Assembly: GCA_021775005.1 (NCBI GenBank)
Contig: JAJFIK010000045.1
Span: 1-64,000 of the forward strand
DNA: 64,000 nucleotides
Source of the DNA: Rhodospirillales bacterium
GTDB taxonomy: Bacteria > Pseudomonadota > Alphaproteobacteria > JAJFIK01
Direction: 5' to 3'
In this document: positions 20,533-29,041 of the stretch, in pieces
How the letters are laid out: every line of letters begins with the position of its first letter
Position numbering within the stretch: the stretch's first letter is position 1
Position numbers and translations under genes: made by a program
Notes under the pieces: generated by a model
Told to the model about the DNA's origin: nothing
Databases searched by the model: none
Seen by the model: the letters and a program-made list of their open reading frames with translations, nothing else

Positions 20533-20868
20533 TTATCCCGCCGTGAAAATTCTGAATAATGAGAACAGCGCCGCTATCCCTGCGCCAAAAGCGAGGGCAT
20601 TTGTCAAAAGCAGCAGCAGGGCCCGCGAACGCTCTTTGTGGATGTAGTCCACAATCACCTCTTGCATCCCAAGGCGCGCATGCCAGAACCCGGCAATAAT
20701 CAGCAGCGCCAAACCAATGGCCATAAAGGGGCTGGCCAACTGGGCGTGCACAACATCATAAGGTTGCCCCGCCATGGCGAGGACGCCATAGAGCAAAAGC
20801 AAAACCAGCGGCACAAGAGCAATCGCCGTCACGCGCTGTATGATCCAATGGCCTGAGGCTTTCTTCAT
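20533..20868 (-). CDS. sdhD: Succinate dehydrogenase membrane anchor subunit
   Basis: A 111-residue membrane subunit with three hydrophobic segments that helps bind haem b and ubiquinone. The N-terminus [20 protein letters not shown] contains the conserved WIIQRVTAI with an arginine close to the quinone pocket, and [15 protein letters not shown] holds the haem-ligand histidine region. It starts 3 nt after sdhC ends and precedes sdhA by 7 nt. Confidence 0.93.
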   Translation of the reverse strand: MKKASGHWIIQRVTAIALVPLVLLLLYGVLAMAGQPYDVVHAQLASPFMAIGLALLIIAGFWHARLGMQEVIVDYIHKERSRALLLLLTNALAFGAGIAALFSLFRIFTAG

Positions 20869-20871
20869 AAT

Positions 20872-21276
20872 CTAAAACCCCATAGTGCCTGGCGCGAGGT
20901 ACCAAATACCTGCAGCCAGGACGGCGCTAAGAAGAATATTGAACCAGCTCCAGAACGCAGCGACCGGCAACGCAAATCCCCGACCCCCGTCCCAGAACAG
21001 ATGCCGGATGCCATTGAGCAGGTGAAATGAGATGCTGAGGGTAAATCCGAACAAGACCAGTTGCCCGACCGGGTGGCTCACAAAGGCCGAAAAAGTGCCA
21101 TAGGCCTCCGGCCCCATCGCCACCGCGACCACAAACCAGGTCACGAGCAGCAGGCCAAAGGCGCTTGCAACCCCGGTGGCGCGATGGAAAATGGAGGTCG
21201 CCATGGTGGAAGACCATCGCCAAATGCCCAAATGTGGAGAAAGAGGCCGCGCTCGCACCTCCCTATTGGTCGCCAT
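20872..21276 (-). CDS. sdhC: Succinate dehydrogenase cytochrome b556 subunit
   Basis: A 134-residue complex II membrane subunit. RPLSPHLGIWRWSSTMATSI is the SdhC signature, with serine and arginine at the quinone site, and SFHLLNGIRHLFWD provides the haem b histidine in the second membrane helix. Three hydrophobic segments are visible. I use the ATG giving MATNREVRARPLS, preceded by AAGGGG; an in-frame codon eight residues earlier is weaker. It is the first gene of sdhCDAB, divergent from carbonic anhydrase across about 180 nt that should contain both promoters. Confidence 0.95.
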   Translation of the reverse strand: MATNREVRARPLSPHLGIWRWSSTMATSIFHRATGVASAFGLLLVTWFVVAVAMGPEAYGTFSAFVSHPVGQLVLFGFTLSISFHLLNGIRHLFWDGGRGFALPVAAFWSWFNILLSAVLAAGIWYLAPGTMGF

Positions 21277-21455
21277 TTGATCCCCTTTCACGCGGAACAT
21301 CCGCTGATTGCTCGCCGAATGTACGCTGGGCCACTAGCGACGGGCAAGTCAAATGCCTCGCCCCATATGGCCCCCGCTTGCACTTTTCGCCTTCATTTCC
21401 ACTCGAATCCATCTACCTATGATCCGGGTGGTCTGACGGGATGGGAAAAGGTGCC

Positions 21456-22100
21456 ATGTCTTACGAGAAACTGCTGGGGGGATACCGAAAGTTCCGCAAG
21501 TCCGTCTACCCCGATCTGGCGATCCTCTACAAAAATCTCGCCCTTGAGGGCCAGCGCCCCAAAGTGCTGATGATTAGCTGTTCTGACAGCCGCACGGACC
21601 CTTCAACGCTTCTATGTGCTGACCCCGGCGACCTGTTCGTTTTGCGCAATGTGGCCAATATCGTACCGCCCTATACTCCGGATGGCGGCCACCACGGCAC
21701 CGCGTCCGCCATCGAGTTCGCGGTGCTGTCCCTTCGCGTGGAGCACATCATTGTCATGGGGCATGCGGGCTGCGGCGGTATTGAAGCGTTGATGGATCTT
21801 TCCACCGCTGATGCTGGCAAGAGCGACTTCCTGCATGGCTGGGTCACTTTGGCCGAAGACGCGCGCGCGCGCGTCCTTAATCGCCATGGTGATGCATCAC
21901 GGGGTGAGCAGTTGGTGCGTCTGGAAGAAGAAAATGTGCGTCAAAGCCTGATGGCGCTGGAAACCTATCCGTGGATCAAGCAAGCCATCGCTGGCGGCAC
22001 ATTAAATTTACACGGCTGGCGCTTTGATGTGGAGCACGGTGCGCTGACGCTGTTTGATCCCAACACAGGCGGCTTTGAACTTGTGCCGGCCGAGGAATGA
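21456..22100 (+). CDS. Beta-class carbonic anhydrase
   Basis: Zinc enzyme interconverting CO2 and bicarbonate. The 214 residues have the zinc ligands in order: Cys and Asp in ISCSDSRTDPSTL near residue 37-44, and His and Cys in VMGHAGCGGIEAL near 100. The ATG giving MSYEKLLGGYRKF is preferred because GGGAAAAGG lies just upstream; an ATG five codons earlier (21441) is possible. Carbonic anhydrase can supply bicarbonate to carboxylases such as those of propionyl-CoA and ethylmalonyl-CoA metabolism, whose relatives are encoded next door. That link is inferred. Confidence 0.93.
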   Translation: MSYEKLLGGYRKFRKSVYPDLAILYKNLALEGQRPKVLMISCSDSRTDPSTLLCADPGDLFVLRNVANIVPPYTPDGGHHGTASAIEFAVLSLRVEHIIVMGHAGCGGIEALMDLSTADAGKSDFLHGWVTLAEDARARVLNRHGDASRGEQLVRLEEENVRQSLMALETYPWIKQAIAGGTLNLHGWRFDVEHGALTLFDPNTGGFELVPAEE

Positions 22101-22106
22101 TCGCCG

Positions 22107-23156
22107 CTAGCGCGGCACAATAGCCCAATAGTCAAAATCAAGAATGACGCTGGGATGATCCTTGCCTGCGTCGTCTTTCAGCGGGAAATCATCGGGGACG
22201 TGATCTTTCGTAGCCACAAGGCGCAAGCGCAACGCGCCGCAGTCCGTGCGCCCCGGCAATTCCGCTGTGTCCAAAATTTCCGACCAGGCGTAGACCGTTT
22301 CCCCGGCAAAGAGCGGTGCCACATGGCGCCCGCCATTGATCGCTGCCAGCATAGCCGCATTGCCAAGACCATTGAATGACAAGGCCCGCGCAAGGGAAAT
22401 CACATGGCCGCCATATATAAGCCGCCGCCCGAAGCGGCCTTGGCCTTCGGTATGCTGATTGAAATGTACCTTTGCCGTGTTTTGATACGCCCGCGTGGCC
22501 AGTTGATGCTCGGCTTCTTCCACCGTCATCCCGTCCACGTGGTTGATCTGCTCGCCGACTTTGTAGTCGCCCCAGCGATACGGGCTGCCCGCAAGATTGT
22601 CATTCCATTTTGAGAAATCAACGCCGTCGGGTACGGCCAAATCACCGACGCTCACCTGACTGGCGAGATCCGGCACAACAGGGTCCGGCGCAGGCGATGC
22701 ACTATCGCGCTTGCGCACCATCACCCAACGTACATAGCTGAGCACAACCTCATTGCGCTGATTGCGCCCGGTGGTGCGCACATAAACAACGCCGGTCTTG
22801 CCGCTGGAGTTTTCCTTCACTCCTATGACAACAGATTGCGCGCTAAGGGTATCGCCGCTGTAGACGGCGCGCAGAAACTTGCCTTCCGCGTACCCAAGGT
22901 TGGCCACCGCATTGAGCGATAGATCAGCCACGGTTTTGCCAAACACAATGTGAAACGCCAGCAAGTCATCAAGGGGCGCGCGGGGGAACCCTAACGTCCG
23001 GGCAAATTCATCAGAGGATTGCAAAGCAAAGCGCGAGCCATAAAGCGCGGTGTAGAGCGTTTGATCCGCTGCTGTGACCGTGCGCGGCGTGGCGTGCTCC
23101 ATTACCTGTCCGACGGCATAGTCCTCAAAGAAATTGCCGAGGTTGGTTTTGGACAT
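22107..23156 (-). CDS. mch: Mesaconyl-CoA hydratase (beta-methylmalyl-CoA dehydratase), MaoC family
   Basis: A 349-residue double hot-dog protein of the MaoC family. The length and the paired segments match mesaconyl-CoA hydratase, which interconverts mesaconyl-CoA and beta-methylmalyl-CoA in the ethylmalonyl-CoA pathway. First domain: FFEDYAVGQVMEHATPRTVTA then DQTLYTALYGSRFALQSS. Second domain: VGEQINHVDGMTVEEAEHQL followed by RLIYGGHVISLARALSF. It is last in a tight run with the SemiSWEET and malyl-CoA lyase-like genes (3-nt gaps), which supports the pathway assignment. A different enoyl-CoA hydratase specificity cannot be excluded. Confidence 0.87.
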   Translation of the reverse strand: MSKTNLGNFFEDYAVGQVMEHATPRTVTAADQTLYTALYGSRFALQSSDEFARTLGFPRAPLDDLLAFHIVFGKTVADLSLNAVANLGYAEGKFLRAVYSGDTLSAQSVVIGVKENSSGKTGVVYVRTTGRNQRNEVVLSYVRWVMVRKRDSASPAPDPVVPDLASQVSVGDLAVPDGVDFSKWNDNLAGSPYRWGDYKVGEQINHVDGMTVEEAEHQLATRAYQNTAKVHFNQHTEGQGRFGRRLIYGGHVISLARALSFNGLGNAAMLAAINGGRHVAPLFAGETVYAWSEILDTAELPGRTDCGALRLRLVATKDHVPDDFPLKDDAGKDHPSVILDFDYWAIVPR

Positions 23157-23159
23157 GAG

Positions 23160-23456
23160 CTACCCCACCTCTTTTACCTGGGCGCGCGCCAGGCCACGGT
23201 GTTCGCTGATCTTCAAACCCAAAATAGTCAGAACCAGTGCAATGGTTACGCTGTTTGCCACAATCACCGGCCAAGAAACAATCAACACGCCATAAATAAA
23301 CCAAAGCATGAGACCAGCGACGAATGTGCCAAGCCAAGCAAAAGATATGTCCCCTGCCGACCGGGTCTGCCACGTGCGCAGGACCTGAGGCAAAAAGGCG
23401 ATAGTGGTCAATACCCCGGCCAGCGCGCCAATAATTTCCGTCGTGAAAGCATACAT
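23160..23456 (-). CDS. SemiSWEET-family small transporter
   Basis: A 98-residue protein with three hydrophobic helices and the PQ-loop motif in IAFLPQVLRTWQTRSAGDIS near residue 23, followed by WLGTFVAGLMLWFIYGVL. This is the bacterial SemiSWEET half-transporter architecture, which works as a dimer and usually moves sugars. It sits 3 nt after the malyl-CoA lyase-like gene and 3 nt before mesaconyl-CoA hydratase, so it is almost certainly in their transcript. That makes a small organic acid or sugar linked to C2/C3 assimilation a plausible cargo, by context only. Confidence 0.9.
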   Translation of the reverse strand: MYAFTTEIIGALAGVLTTIAFLPQVLRTWQTRSAGDISFAWLGTFVAGLMLWFIYGVLIVSWPVIVANSVTIALVLTILGLKISEHRGLARAQVKEVG

Positions 23457-23459
23457 GGC

Positions 23460-24344
23460 CTACCCCGCCTCACGGGCAGCAATGGCATCGGCCATGGCGA
23501 CAAGGCGGGCGGCCTCTTCCGCATGGAGCCGCTCCACCATTTTGCCTTCGATTTTGAGCACCCCCACGCTTGCGTTTTCCGGAGCGTCAAACGCTGTCAA
23601 AATTTTTCGCGCCCATGTGATTTCGTCATCGGGGGGTGAGAACGCATCATTGCAAGGCGCAATCTGGCTTGGATGGATGATGGTCTTGCCGTCAAACCCG
23701 AAATCCACGCCCTGGTGGCAAGAGGCGGCAAACCCGGCATCATCACCAATGCCGTTAAAGACCCCATCAATCATAGAAAGACCGTAGCTGCGGCCCGCCA
23801 GCATGGCCCAGGAAAGGCTAGTCTGCATCGGCGCACGATCAGGGGTCTGGGCGCAGCCAAGCTCCAACGCCAAATCATTGGTGCCCATAACGAAACACTC
23901 AAGCCGCGTTGCGGTGGACATGGAGGCGATTTCTTCAGCGTGAAGGATCGCCAGCGGAGTTTCGATCATGGCCCATATTTTGGTTTTAGGGACGGCACCA
24001 TTGTCGCGCAGTAATTTGTTGGCGGTGATGACCATCTGGCCGCTAAAGACCTTCGGGATCAAAATCGCATCTGGTTCTGCCGCCGATGCTGCCACCACAT
24101 CGTCATAGCCCCAGGCGGTCTCAAGACCATTGACACGGATGACAACCTCGCGGTGGCCATATTCGCCAGATTTGACAGCCGCGCAGGCGATCTCGCGCGC
24201 GCTTTCTTTTGCCTCCGGCGCCACGGCATCTTCTAAATCGAAAATCACCGCGTCTACGGGAAGGGTTTTGGCCTTCTCCAAGGCGCGTTCATTGGAAGCC
24301 GGCATGTAAAGAACGCTGCGGCGCGGGCGAATGGGGCTCGTCAT
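23460..24344 (-). CDS. HpcH/HpaI aldolase/CitE-family CoA ester lyase, likely malyl-CoA lyase or thioesterase
   Basis: A 294-residue CitE-like TIM-barrel protein. RRSVLYMPASNERALEKA opens the barrel, DAVIFDLEDAVAPEAK carries the metal-binding Asp-Glu-Asp region, IWAMIETPLAIL contains the conserved glutamate, and GKTIIHPSQI is the family end motif. The length fits Mcl2, the (S)-malyl-CoA thioesterase of the ethylmalonyl-CoA pathway in Rhodobacter (about 285 residues), better than the 318-residue lyase Mcl1. Mcl1-type activity is the alternative. GGAGAG lies before the start. It is the first gene of the operon with SemiSWEET and mesaconyl-CoA hydratase. Confidence 0.85.
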   Translation of the reverse strand: MTSPIRPRRSVLYMPASNERALEKAKTLPVDAVIFDLEDAVAPEAKESAREIACAAVKSGEYGHREVVIRVNGLETAWGYDDVVAASAAEPDAILIPKVFSGQMVITANKLLRDNGAVPKTKIWAMIETPLAILHAEEIASMSTATRLECFVMGTNDLALELGCAQTPDRAPMQTSLSWAMLAGRSYGLSMIDGVFNGIGDDAGFAASCHQGVDFGFDGKTIIHPSQIAPCNDAFSPPDDEITWARKILTAFDAPENASVGVLKIEGKMVERLHAEEAARLVAMADAIAAREAG

Positions 24345-24515
24345 CTGGTCTCTCCGAAAGTGTCTGAGGCGACCGTAGCGCCACGGCGGCGGGGATCAAG
24401 TACAAATGCCAGACAATCAAAATCATCAAGTCATTGCGATGAACCCAAACATGCGGCATCAATGGCATTGCCCTCGCGCCATGCGGGCACGAGGCGCTGA
24501 CGGCGATTGAGGCCC

Positions 24516-26138
24516 ATGGCCCGCATTCTTTCGATCCAAAGCCAGGTTCTTTACGGCCACGTGGGCAATTCCGCGGCGGTTTTTGCGCTTGAGCGCCTTG
24601 GGCACGAAGTGATTTCTGTCCCCACCACCTTGCTTTCGTTCCACCCCGGTCACGGCAAACCAAGCGGTGAGGCGGTAAGCGCCAAGCAAATCGGCGCTTG
24701 GCTCGGCTCCCTCAAAAAGCAAGGCGTGCTGGCCAAGTGCGACGCGGTTCTCACCGGCTATTTTGCCAAGGCCGACCAAATTGCACCCGTCGCAGAAGTG
24801 ATCTGGGAGCTGAAGAAATCTCTCCCAGACCTCATCTACTTTTGCGACCCGGTTTTTGGTGACGAGAAGACCGGCCGCTTTCTGCCACGCGATGTGGAAA
24901 AAGCCATTGCGAAACATCTGTTGCCCATCGCCGACTTCGCCGCGCCCAATCGCTATGAGATGGCGGAGCTCACCGGCAAACCCGTGCGCGACGCCGATAG
25001 TGCCTCCAAGGCGGCCGGCCAATTGGGGCCGGGCAACGTCTTTGTTACCTCGGTACCCATTGCAGGCCAGCGCAACGAAGTAGAGCTCGGCACGCTTTAC
25101 TGGCAGCGCCCCGGTGAATGGCAGCGCATGGGCGGCGCACAGAAACATGGCTCCTGGCTCGCGGGCGCCCCGAAGCATAAATCCGCGCCGCACGGGGTGG
25201 GTGATCTATTCGCCGCTCTGGCCTTGGGGCACATGCTCAACCAAGTGCCCGTGCCCGCCGCCCTGCGCCGCGCCACCGCCGCTGTTGGAGATTTTCTCGC
25301 CACAGCAACATCGGAAAATCTGGATGAGCTACCCCTGGTGCGCCATCAATCATCTTTCGCCGCGCCCAATACCCATGTCAGCCTGACGCCGCTGGGGGCC
25401 GGGCCCGAAGGCCAATGGGTTGCAGGAGTTGATGGCTGCCCGGAGGGCTGGCTCGTGGTGCTGAAAGATGTGGCCGGGCACATGGCACCCCGTTGGCGCG
25501 TCTGCAAAACCATCACGGAGGTTTTCTCGCTGCAGGAACGCCCCGCCGTCATTGCGGTGGATGCACCCATCGGTATTCCCAATGTGGCAGCCCGTGGCGG
25601 GCGGGTTTGTGACCGGGCCGCGCGCGCGTGTATTGGCGAGCGCCGCTCCAGCGTTTTCACGCCACCGGCGCGACCGGCGCTGACGGAGAACAATTTTCAT
25701 GCGGCGTGCGAGATCAACCTCAAGCACTCCATCCCACCGCGCAAAGTTTCCAAGCAGGCGTTTGGCATTTTCCCGCAAATTCGGGAAGTGGATGCCGCCA
25801 TTACGCCGGCCGATCAGTCGCGCATTTTTGAATGCCACCCCGAAGTGGCGTTCTGGGTCATGAACGGGGAGCGCCCCCTTCACGAGCCAAAGAAACTGCG
25901 CAATGCGCCGCACCCTGACGGGCTGGCGCTGCGGCGCGGATTGTTGGTGTCAGCGGGATTTGATGTGCGCTTTATCGCCAGTTTCGACATGCCCCGCGCC
26001 AAGGCGGCTCAGGATGATTTTCTTGATGCCTGCGCTTGCGCCATGACCGCAGAACGCATTGCCAAGGGCGAGGCAATCCAACTGCCGGATGACCCGACCC
26101 GTGATCCGCGCGGGCTCCGAATGGAGATTTGGGGTTAG
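24516..26138 (+). CDS. pdxY: Pyridoxal kinase fused to a DUF429 domain
   Basis: A 540-residue two-domain protein. Residues 1 to about 290 form a PdxY-type ribokinase-fold pyridoxal kinase: ILSIQSQVLYGHVGNSAA at the N-terminus, CDPVFGDEKTGRF, and the catalytic-base loop APHGVGDLFAALALGH. From about 310 to the end is a DUF429 domain: WVAGVDGCPEGWLVV, then VIAVDAPIGIPN, an Arg-rich PPARPAL loop and IFECHPEVAFW, ending DDFLDACACAMTAERI. These acidic motifs resemble an RNase H-like fold, but activity of DUF429 is unknown. The frame is continuous with no start or stop between domains, so it is a true fusion. I take the ATG before GCCCGC; a TTG three codons earlier is not needed. Confidence 0.9.
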   Translation: MARILSIQSQVLYGHVGNSAAVFALERLGHEVISVPTTLLSFHPGHGKPSGEAVSAKQIGAWLGSLKKQGVLAKCDAVLTGYFAKADQIAPVAEVIWELKKSLPDLIYFCDPVFGDEKTGRFLPRDVEKAIAKHLLPIADFAAPNRYEMAELTGKPVRDADSASKAAGQLGPGNVFVTSVPIAGQRNEVELGTLYWQRPGEWQRMGGAQKHGSWLAGAPKHKSAPHGVGDLFAALALGHMLNQVPVPAALRRATAAVGDFLATATSENLDELPLVRHQSSFAAPNTHVSLTPLGAGPEGQWVAGVDGCPEGWLVVLKDVAGHMAPRWRVCKTITEVFSLQERPAVIAVDAPIGIPNVAARGGRVCDRAARACIGERRSSVFTPPARPALTENNFHAACEINLKHSIPPRKVSKQAFGIFPQIREVDAAITPADQSRIFECHPEVAFWVMNGERPLHEPKKLRNAPHPDGLALRRGLLVSAGFDVRFIASFDMPRAKAAQDDFLDACACAMTAERIAKGEAIQLPDDPTRDPRGLRMEIWG

Positions 26139-26146
26139 ATGAAAGT

Positions 26147-26222
26147 TCGACGTCCCACGGCTTGACCGGGGGACCCAGTCTGACTCTGATCTGGGCACCC
26201 CGGCTAAACCGGGGCGCGTCGA
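26147..26222. repeat. Palindromic cloverleaf-like intergenic element
   Basis: The 90-nt gap between convergent pdxY and asd is almost filled by nested inverted repeats. The outer stem TCGACG (26147-26152)/CGTCGA (26217-26222) encloses three hairpins: CCACGG/CCGGGG with one mismatch, CCCAG/CTGGG (26174-26195) and CCCCGG/CCGGGG (26198-26214). It looks like a palindromic repeat element that may also end transcription from both sides. It lacks a T run, so a rho-independent terminator is not clear. Confidence 0.5.
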
Positions 26223-26228
26223 GATTCG

Positions 26229-27251
26229 TTAAGCCGCTTTCCCCAAATATCGGTTCACCAGGCTCTCAGCAATTTGCACCGCATTGAGCGCGGCGCCCTT
26301 GCGCAAGTTGTCTGACACCACCCACATGTTCAGGCCATGCTCAACCGTGGGGTCTGTGCGCAAGCGGCTGATGTAGGTGGCATAATCGCCCACGCATTCC
26401 ACCGGCGTGACATAGCCGCCGTCTTCGCGCTTATCCACGAGCAAGATACCAGGGGCTTCGCGCAGGATTTCCCGCGCTTCGTCATCAGTGATGGGGTTTT
26501 CAAACTCCACATTGATGCTTTCCGCATGACCCACAAACACCGGCACGCGCACGCAGGTGGCTGTTACTTCGATCTTAGGGTCGAGAATCTTTTGCGTCTC
26601 CACCTTCATCTTCCACTCTTCGCGGGTGTCGCCATCACGCATGAAGCTGTCGATGTGCGGGATAACGTTAAACGCGATCTGTTTGGTGAGGTGATGCTTT
26701 TCAGCTTCGTCGCCCACAAAAATGCCGCGGGTCTGATTGAAAAGCTCATCCATGGCGTCTTTGCCCGCGCCGGAAACACTCTGATACGTCGACACCACAA
26801 CGCGTTTGATCTTGGCATGATCATGGAGCGGCTTTAGCGCCACAAGCATTTGCGCGGTAGAACAATTGGGATTGGCGATGATATTGCGCTTGGTGTAGCC
26901 GCCGATTTCATCTGCGTTAACCTCCGGCACGATAAGCGGCACGTCGGGCTCCATGCGGAAAGCACTGGAATTATCGATCACGATGACGCCCGCTTTTGTG
27001 GCCTTGGGCACAAATTCCCGCGCCACATCCACGCCTGCAGCGAAGAGGGCAATGTCAGTGCCGGTAAAATCAAAACTGTCGAGCTCTTTGCATTTCAGCG
27101 TGTTGTCACCGTAGGAAACCTCCCGTCCCAATGAACGGCGCGAGGCCAATGCCACAACTTCACTTGCGGGGAAGTCGCGCTCGCTGAGAATATTCAGCAT
27201 CTCCTGGCCCACGGCACCGGTGGCGCCCACAACTGCAATTTTGTAACTCAT
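26229..27251 (-). CDS. asd: Aspartate-semialdehyde dehydrogenase
   Basis: NADPH-dependent enzyme making aspartate semialdehyde for lysine/diaminopimelate, methionine and threonine synthesis. The protein has 340 residues. VVGATGAVGQEMLNIL binds NADP, the catalytic cysteine is in IIANPNCSTAQMLVAL near residue 130, and the acid-base histidine lies near 260 in NVEFENPITDDEAREIL/GH region. The start is the second methionine of MMSYKIAVV, because the first codon is TTG. The lysine-pathway enzyme gene dapF lies 13 kb away. The gene is 84 nt upstream on the same strand from the end of rplS's partner block, with no visible overlap. Confidence 0.96.
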   Translation of the reverse strand: MSYKIAVVGATGAVGQEMLNILSERDFPASEVVALASRRSLGREVSYGDNTLKCKELDSFDFTGTDIALFAAGVDVAREFVPKATKAGVIVIDNSSAFRMEPDVPLIVPEVNADEIGGYTKRNIIANPNCSTAQMLVALKPLHDHAKIKRVVVSTYQSVSGAGKDAMDELFNQTRGIFVGDEAEKHHLTKQIAFNVIPHIDSFMRDGDTREEWKMKVETQKILDPKIEVTATCVRVPVFVGHAESINVEFENPITDDEAREILREAPGILLVDKREDGGYVTPVECVGDYATYISRLRTDPTVEHGLNMWVVSDNLRKGAALNAVQIAESLVNRYLGKAA

Positions 27252-27334
27252 CAATTATTTCCCTTGGGCCAGACGAATTGCGGCCCACCTTTGTGAGGCA
27301 GGCCGCGATCAAAAATATGGCAAGCGGCCTTAAA

Positions 27335-27727
27335 CTAGGCGTCGCCGTCTTTCTTGGCCTTGCTACGGTCCTGCTTCTTTTCAGCAATCCGCGCTGATTT
27401 ACCGGTGCGGCCGCGCAAGTAATAAAGTTTGGCACGACGGACCCGGCCCCGGCGCACAACCTTGATGTTATCAATCAACGGGCCGTAAAGCGGGAACACC
27501 CGCTCAACACCTTCGCCGTTAGAGATCTTGCGTACGGTGAAACTTTGGTTGAGGCCGCCGCCCATACGCGCAATGCAAACCCCTTCATAGGCCTGGATGC
27601 GCTCCCGGGTGCCCTCAACAACTTTCACATTGACGCGCACTGTATCACCGGGGGCAAATTCTGGAATCTCTTTGCCTTCGGTGACCCGCGCGATTTCTTC
27701 TTGGTTCAACTGGTCAATCAGGTTCAT
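27335..27727 (-). CDS. rplS: 50S ribosomal protein L19
   Basis: Ribosomal protein at the 30S-50S interface. The 130 residues carry the L19 signature [22 protein letters not shown] and [23 protein letters not shown], and end [18 protein letters not shown] with a basic tail. I take [12 protein letters not shown] as the start, with AAGG eight bases upstream. An ATG five codons earlier overlaps the trmD stop as ATGA and is also possible. It closes the ffh-rpsP-rimM-trmD-rplS block. Confidence 0.96.
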   Translation of the reverse strand: MNLIDQLNQEEIARVTEGKEIPEFAPGDTVRVNVKVVEGTRERIQAYEGVCIARMGGGLNQSFTVRKISNGEGVERVFPLYGPLIDNIKVVRRGRVRRAKLYYLRGRTGKSARIAEKKQDRSKAKKDGDA

Positions 27728-27738
27728 GGCTTTTGCCT

Positions 27739-28452
27739 TCATTCATCTTTTTTGTCCCTTTGATAGGCTGCCCAGAGGTCAGGGCGGCGTTCCCGGGTTG
27801 TTGCTTCTGCTTCTGCTTTCCGCCAGGCGGCAACTTTGCCGTGATGCCCTGACATGAGAACCTCTGGGATCTCGCGCCCCTCCCAAACTTGCGGTCTGGT
27901 ATAATGCGGGTACTCAAGAAGTCCGTTCTCAAAACTCTCTTCGGCCCTACTGGCCTCTGCGCCCATGACACCCGGCAATAGCCGAACACATGCATCAAGG
28001 AGCGCCAATGCCGCAGGCTCACCGCCCGACAGCACAAAATCTCCGAGGCTAATTTCCTCCAGCGCGTGCGCCTCAATCACACGTTGGTCGATGCCTTCAA
28101 ACCGGCCGCAGAGAATAACTGCGCCTGGCCCCGCTGCTAACTGCCCAACGCGATATTGCGTCAGAGGGCGCCCGCGCGGCGTTAGATAAATCGCCGGTCG
28201 CGCATCGCCTTTGGGCATTGCCGCCTCAAGCGCGGGGGCCAATACATCGGCCCTCAGCACCATACCGGGGCCGCCCCCAGCGGGGGTATCGTCCACAGCG
28301 CGGTGCTTATGACGCGAAAAGTCCCGGATGTCGAGAGCGTCCAGGCTCCAAACCCCGTCCCCAAGCGCTTTTCCTGCCAAAGAGCAGCCCAAAGGCCCCG
28401 GAAACATCTCCGGGAACAAGGTCAGGATACTGGCCGCCCAAGGGGTCGTCAT
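27739..28452 (-). CDS. trmD: tRNA (guanosine(37)-N1)-methyltransferase
   Basis: SPOUT-family enzyme that methylates G37 of tRNAs, preventing frameshifting. The 237 residues show [19 protein letters not shown] at the N-terminus, [17 protein letters not shown], and the trefoil-knot AdoMet-binding [15 protein letters not shown] with [19 protein letters not shown]. It lies 9 nt after rimM and meets rplS with an ATGA overlap or short gap. Identity is secure. Confidence 0.97.
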   Translation of the reverse strand: MTTPWAASILTLFPEMFPGPLGCSLAGKALGDGVWSLDALDIRDFSRHKHRAVDDTPAGGGPGMVLRADVLAPALEAAMPKGDARPAIYLTPRGRPLTQYRVGQLAAGPGAVILCGRFEGIDQRVIEAHALEEISLGDFVLSGGEPAALALLDACVRLLPGVMGAEASRAEESFENGLLEYPHYTRPQVWEGREIPEVLMSGHHGKVAAWRKAEAEATTRERRPDLWAAYQRDKKDE

Positions 28453-28461
28453 ATTCAGCCT

Positions 28462-29028
28462 TTACCTTTTTTGGCCCTTTTGGCCCGTCTTGGCCGTTTT
28501 AGCCTCATCCTGGCCATCGTCCGGCGTGCCGCCTTTATCCCAAAGACCAAGCGGCGGGTTCACTTCCAAGCGGCCAGCCGCCAAATCCAACACCGGAACG
28601 GCTTCTTTGGTGAACGGCAACAGCACCGTTCCTTTGGCAGCGGTCAAAGCAATCTCGAGTAAGTCGCTGGCGCCAAAGTTTTGCACCGCCGTCACCTTAC
28701 CAATGACCCCATCATCGCCGCGCACCACATCAAGGCCGATCAAATCCGCGTGGAAGAATTCGTCTTCTTCCACTGCGCCCAATTGATCGCGGTCGACGTA
28801 AAGGCCGATGCCTTTCAGCGCTTCGGCACCATTGCGATCATTGACCCCTTTGAGCTTTGCCGCAAAGCCGCCCTTCACAGGCGAAAGCCGATTGATCACA
28901 ACTTTGACCGCCCCGTCTTCACTTTGCAGCGGGCCATAATTGGCGATGGCCTCTGGGGACTGGGTGAACGATTTCAGGATCACCTCCCCCTTAAGGCCGC
29001 GCGCACCGGTGATGGCGCCAAGCAGCAC
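28462..29028 (-). CDS. rimM: Ribosome maturation factor RimM
   Basis: 16S rRNA processing protein that acts in 30S head assembly and binds S19. The 188 residues start at a GTG, the only in-frame start near the rpsP stop, and open LLGAITGARGLKGEVIL, the RimM N-terminal barrel motif. FHADLIGLDVV and the PRC-barrel part ending FTKEAVPVLDLAAGRLEVNPP follow. The C-terminal tail is Lys/Gln-rich and longer than usual. No strong Shine-Dalgarno is visible, so coupling to rpsP (13 nt upstream) is likely. Confidence 0.93.
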   Translation of the reverse strand: MLLGAITGARGLKGEVILKSFTQSPEAIANYGPLQSEDGAVKVVINRLSPVKGGFAAKLKGVNDRNGAEALKGIGLYVDRDQLGAVEEDEFFHADLIGLDVVRGDDGVIGKVTAVQNFGASDLLEIALTAAKGTVLLPFTKEAVPVLDLAAGRLEVNPPLGLWDKGGTPDDGQDEAKTAKTGQKGQKR

Positions 29029-29041
29029 AAGACGGCTCTGC

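Noticed and set aside
24459-25193. Minus-strand frame opposite the pdxY domain
   Set aside because: Shadow of a strong conserved kinase gene; no ribosome site.
26147-26222. tRNA or tRNA-like gene
   Set aside because: The fold is cloverleaf-like but no anticodon arm, T-loop sequence or CCA context is present.
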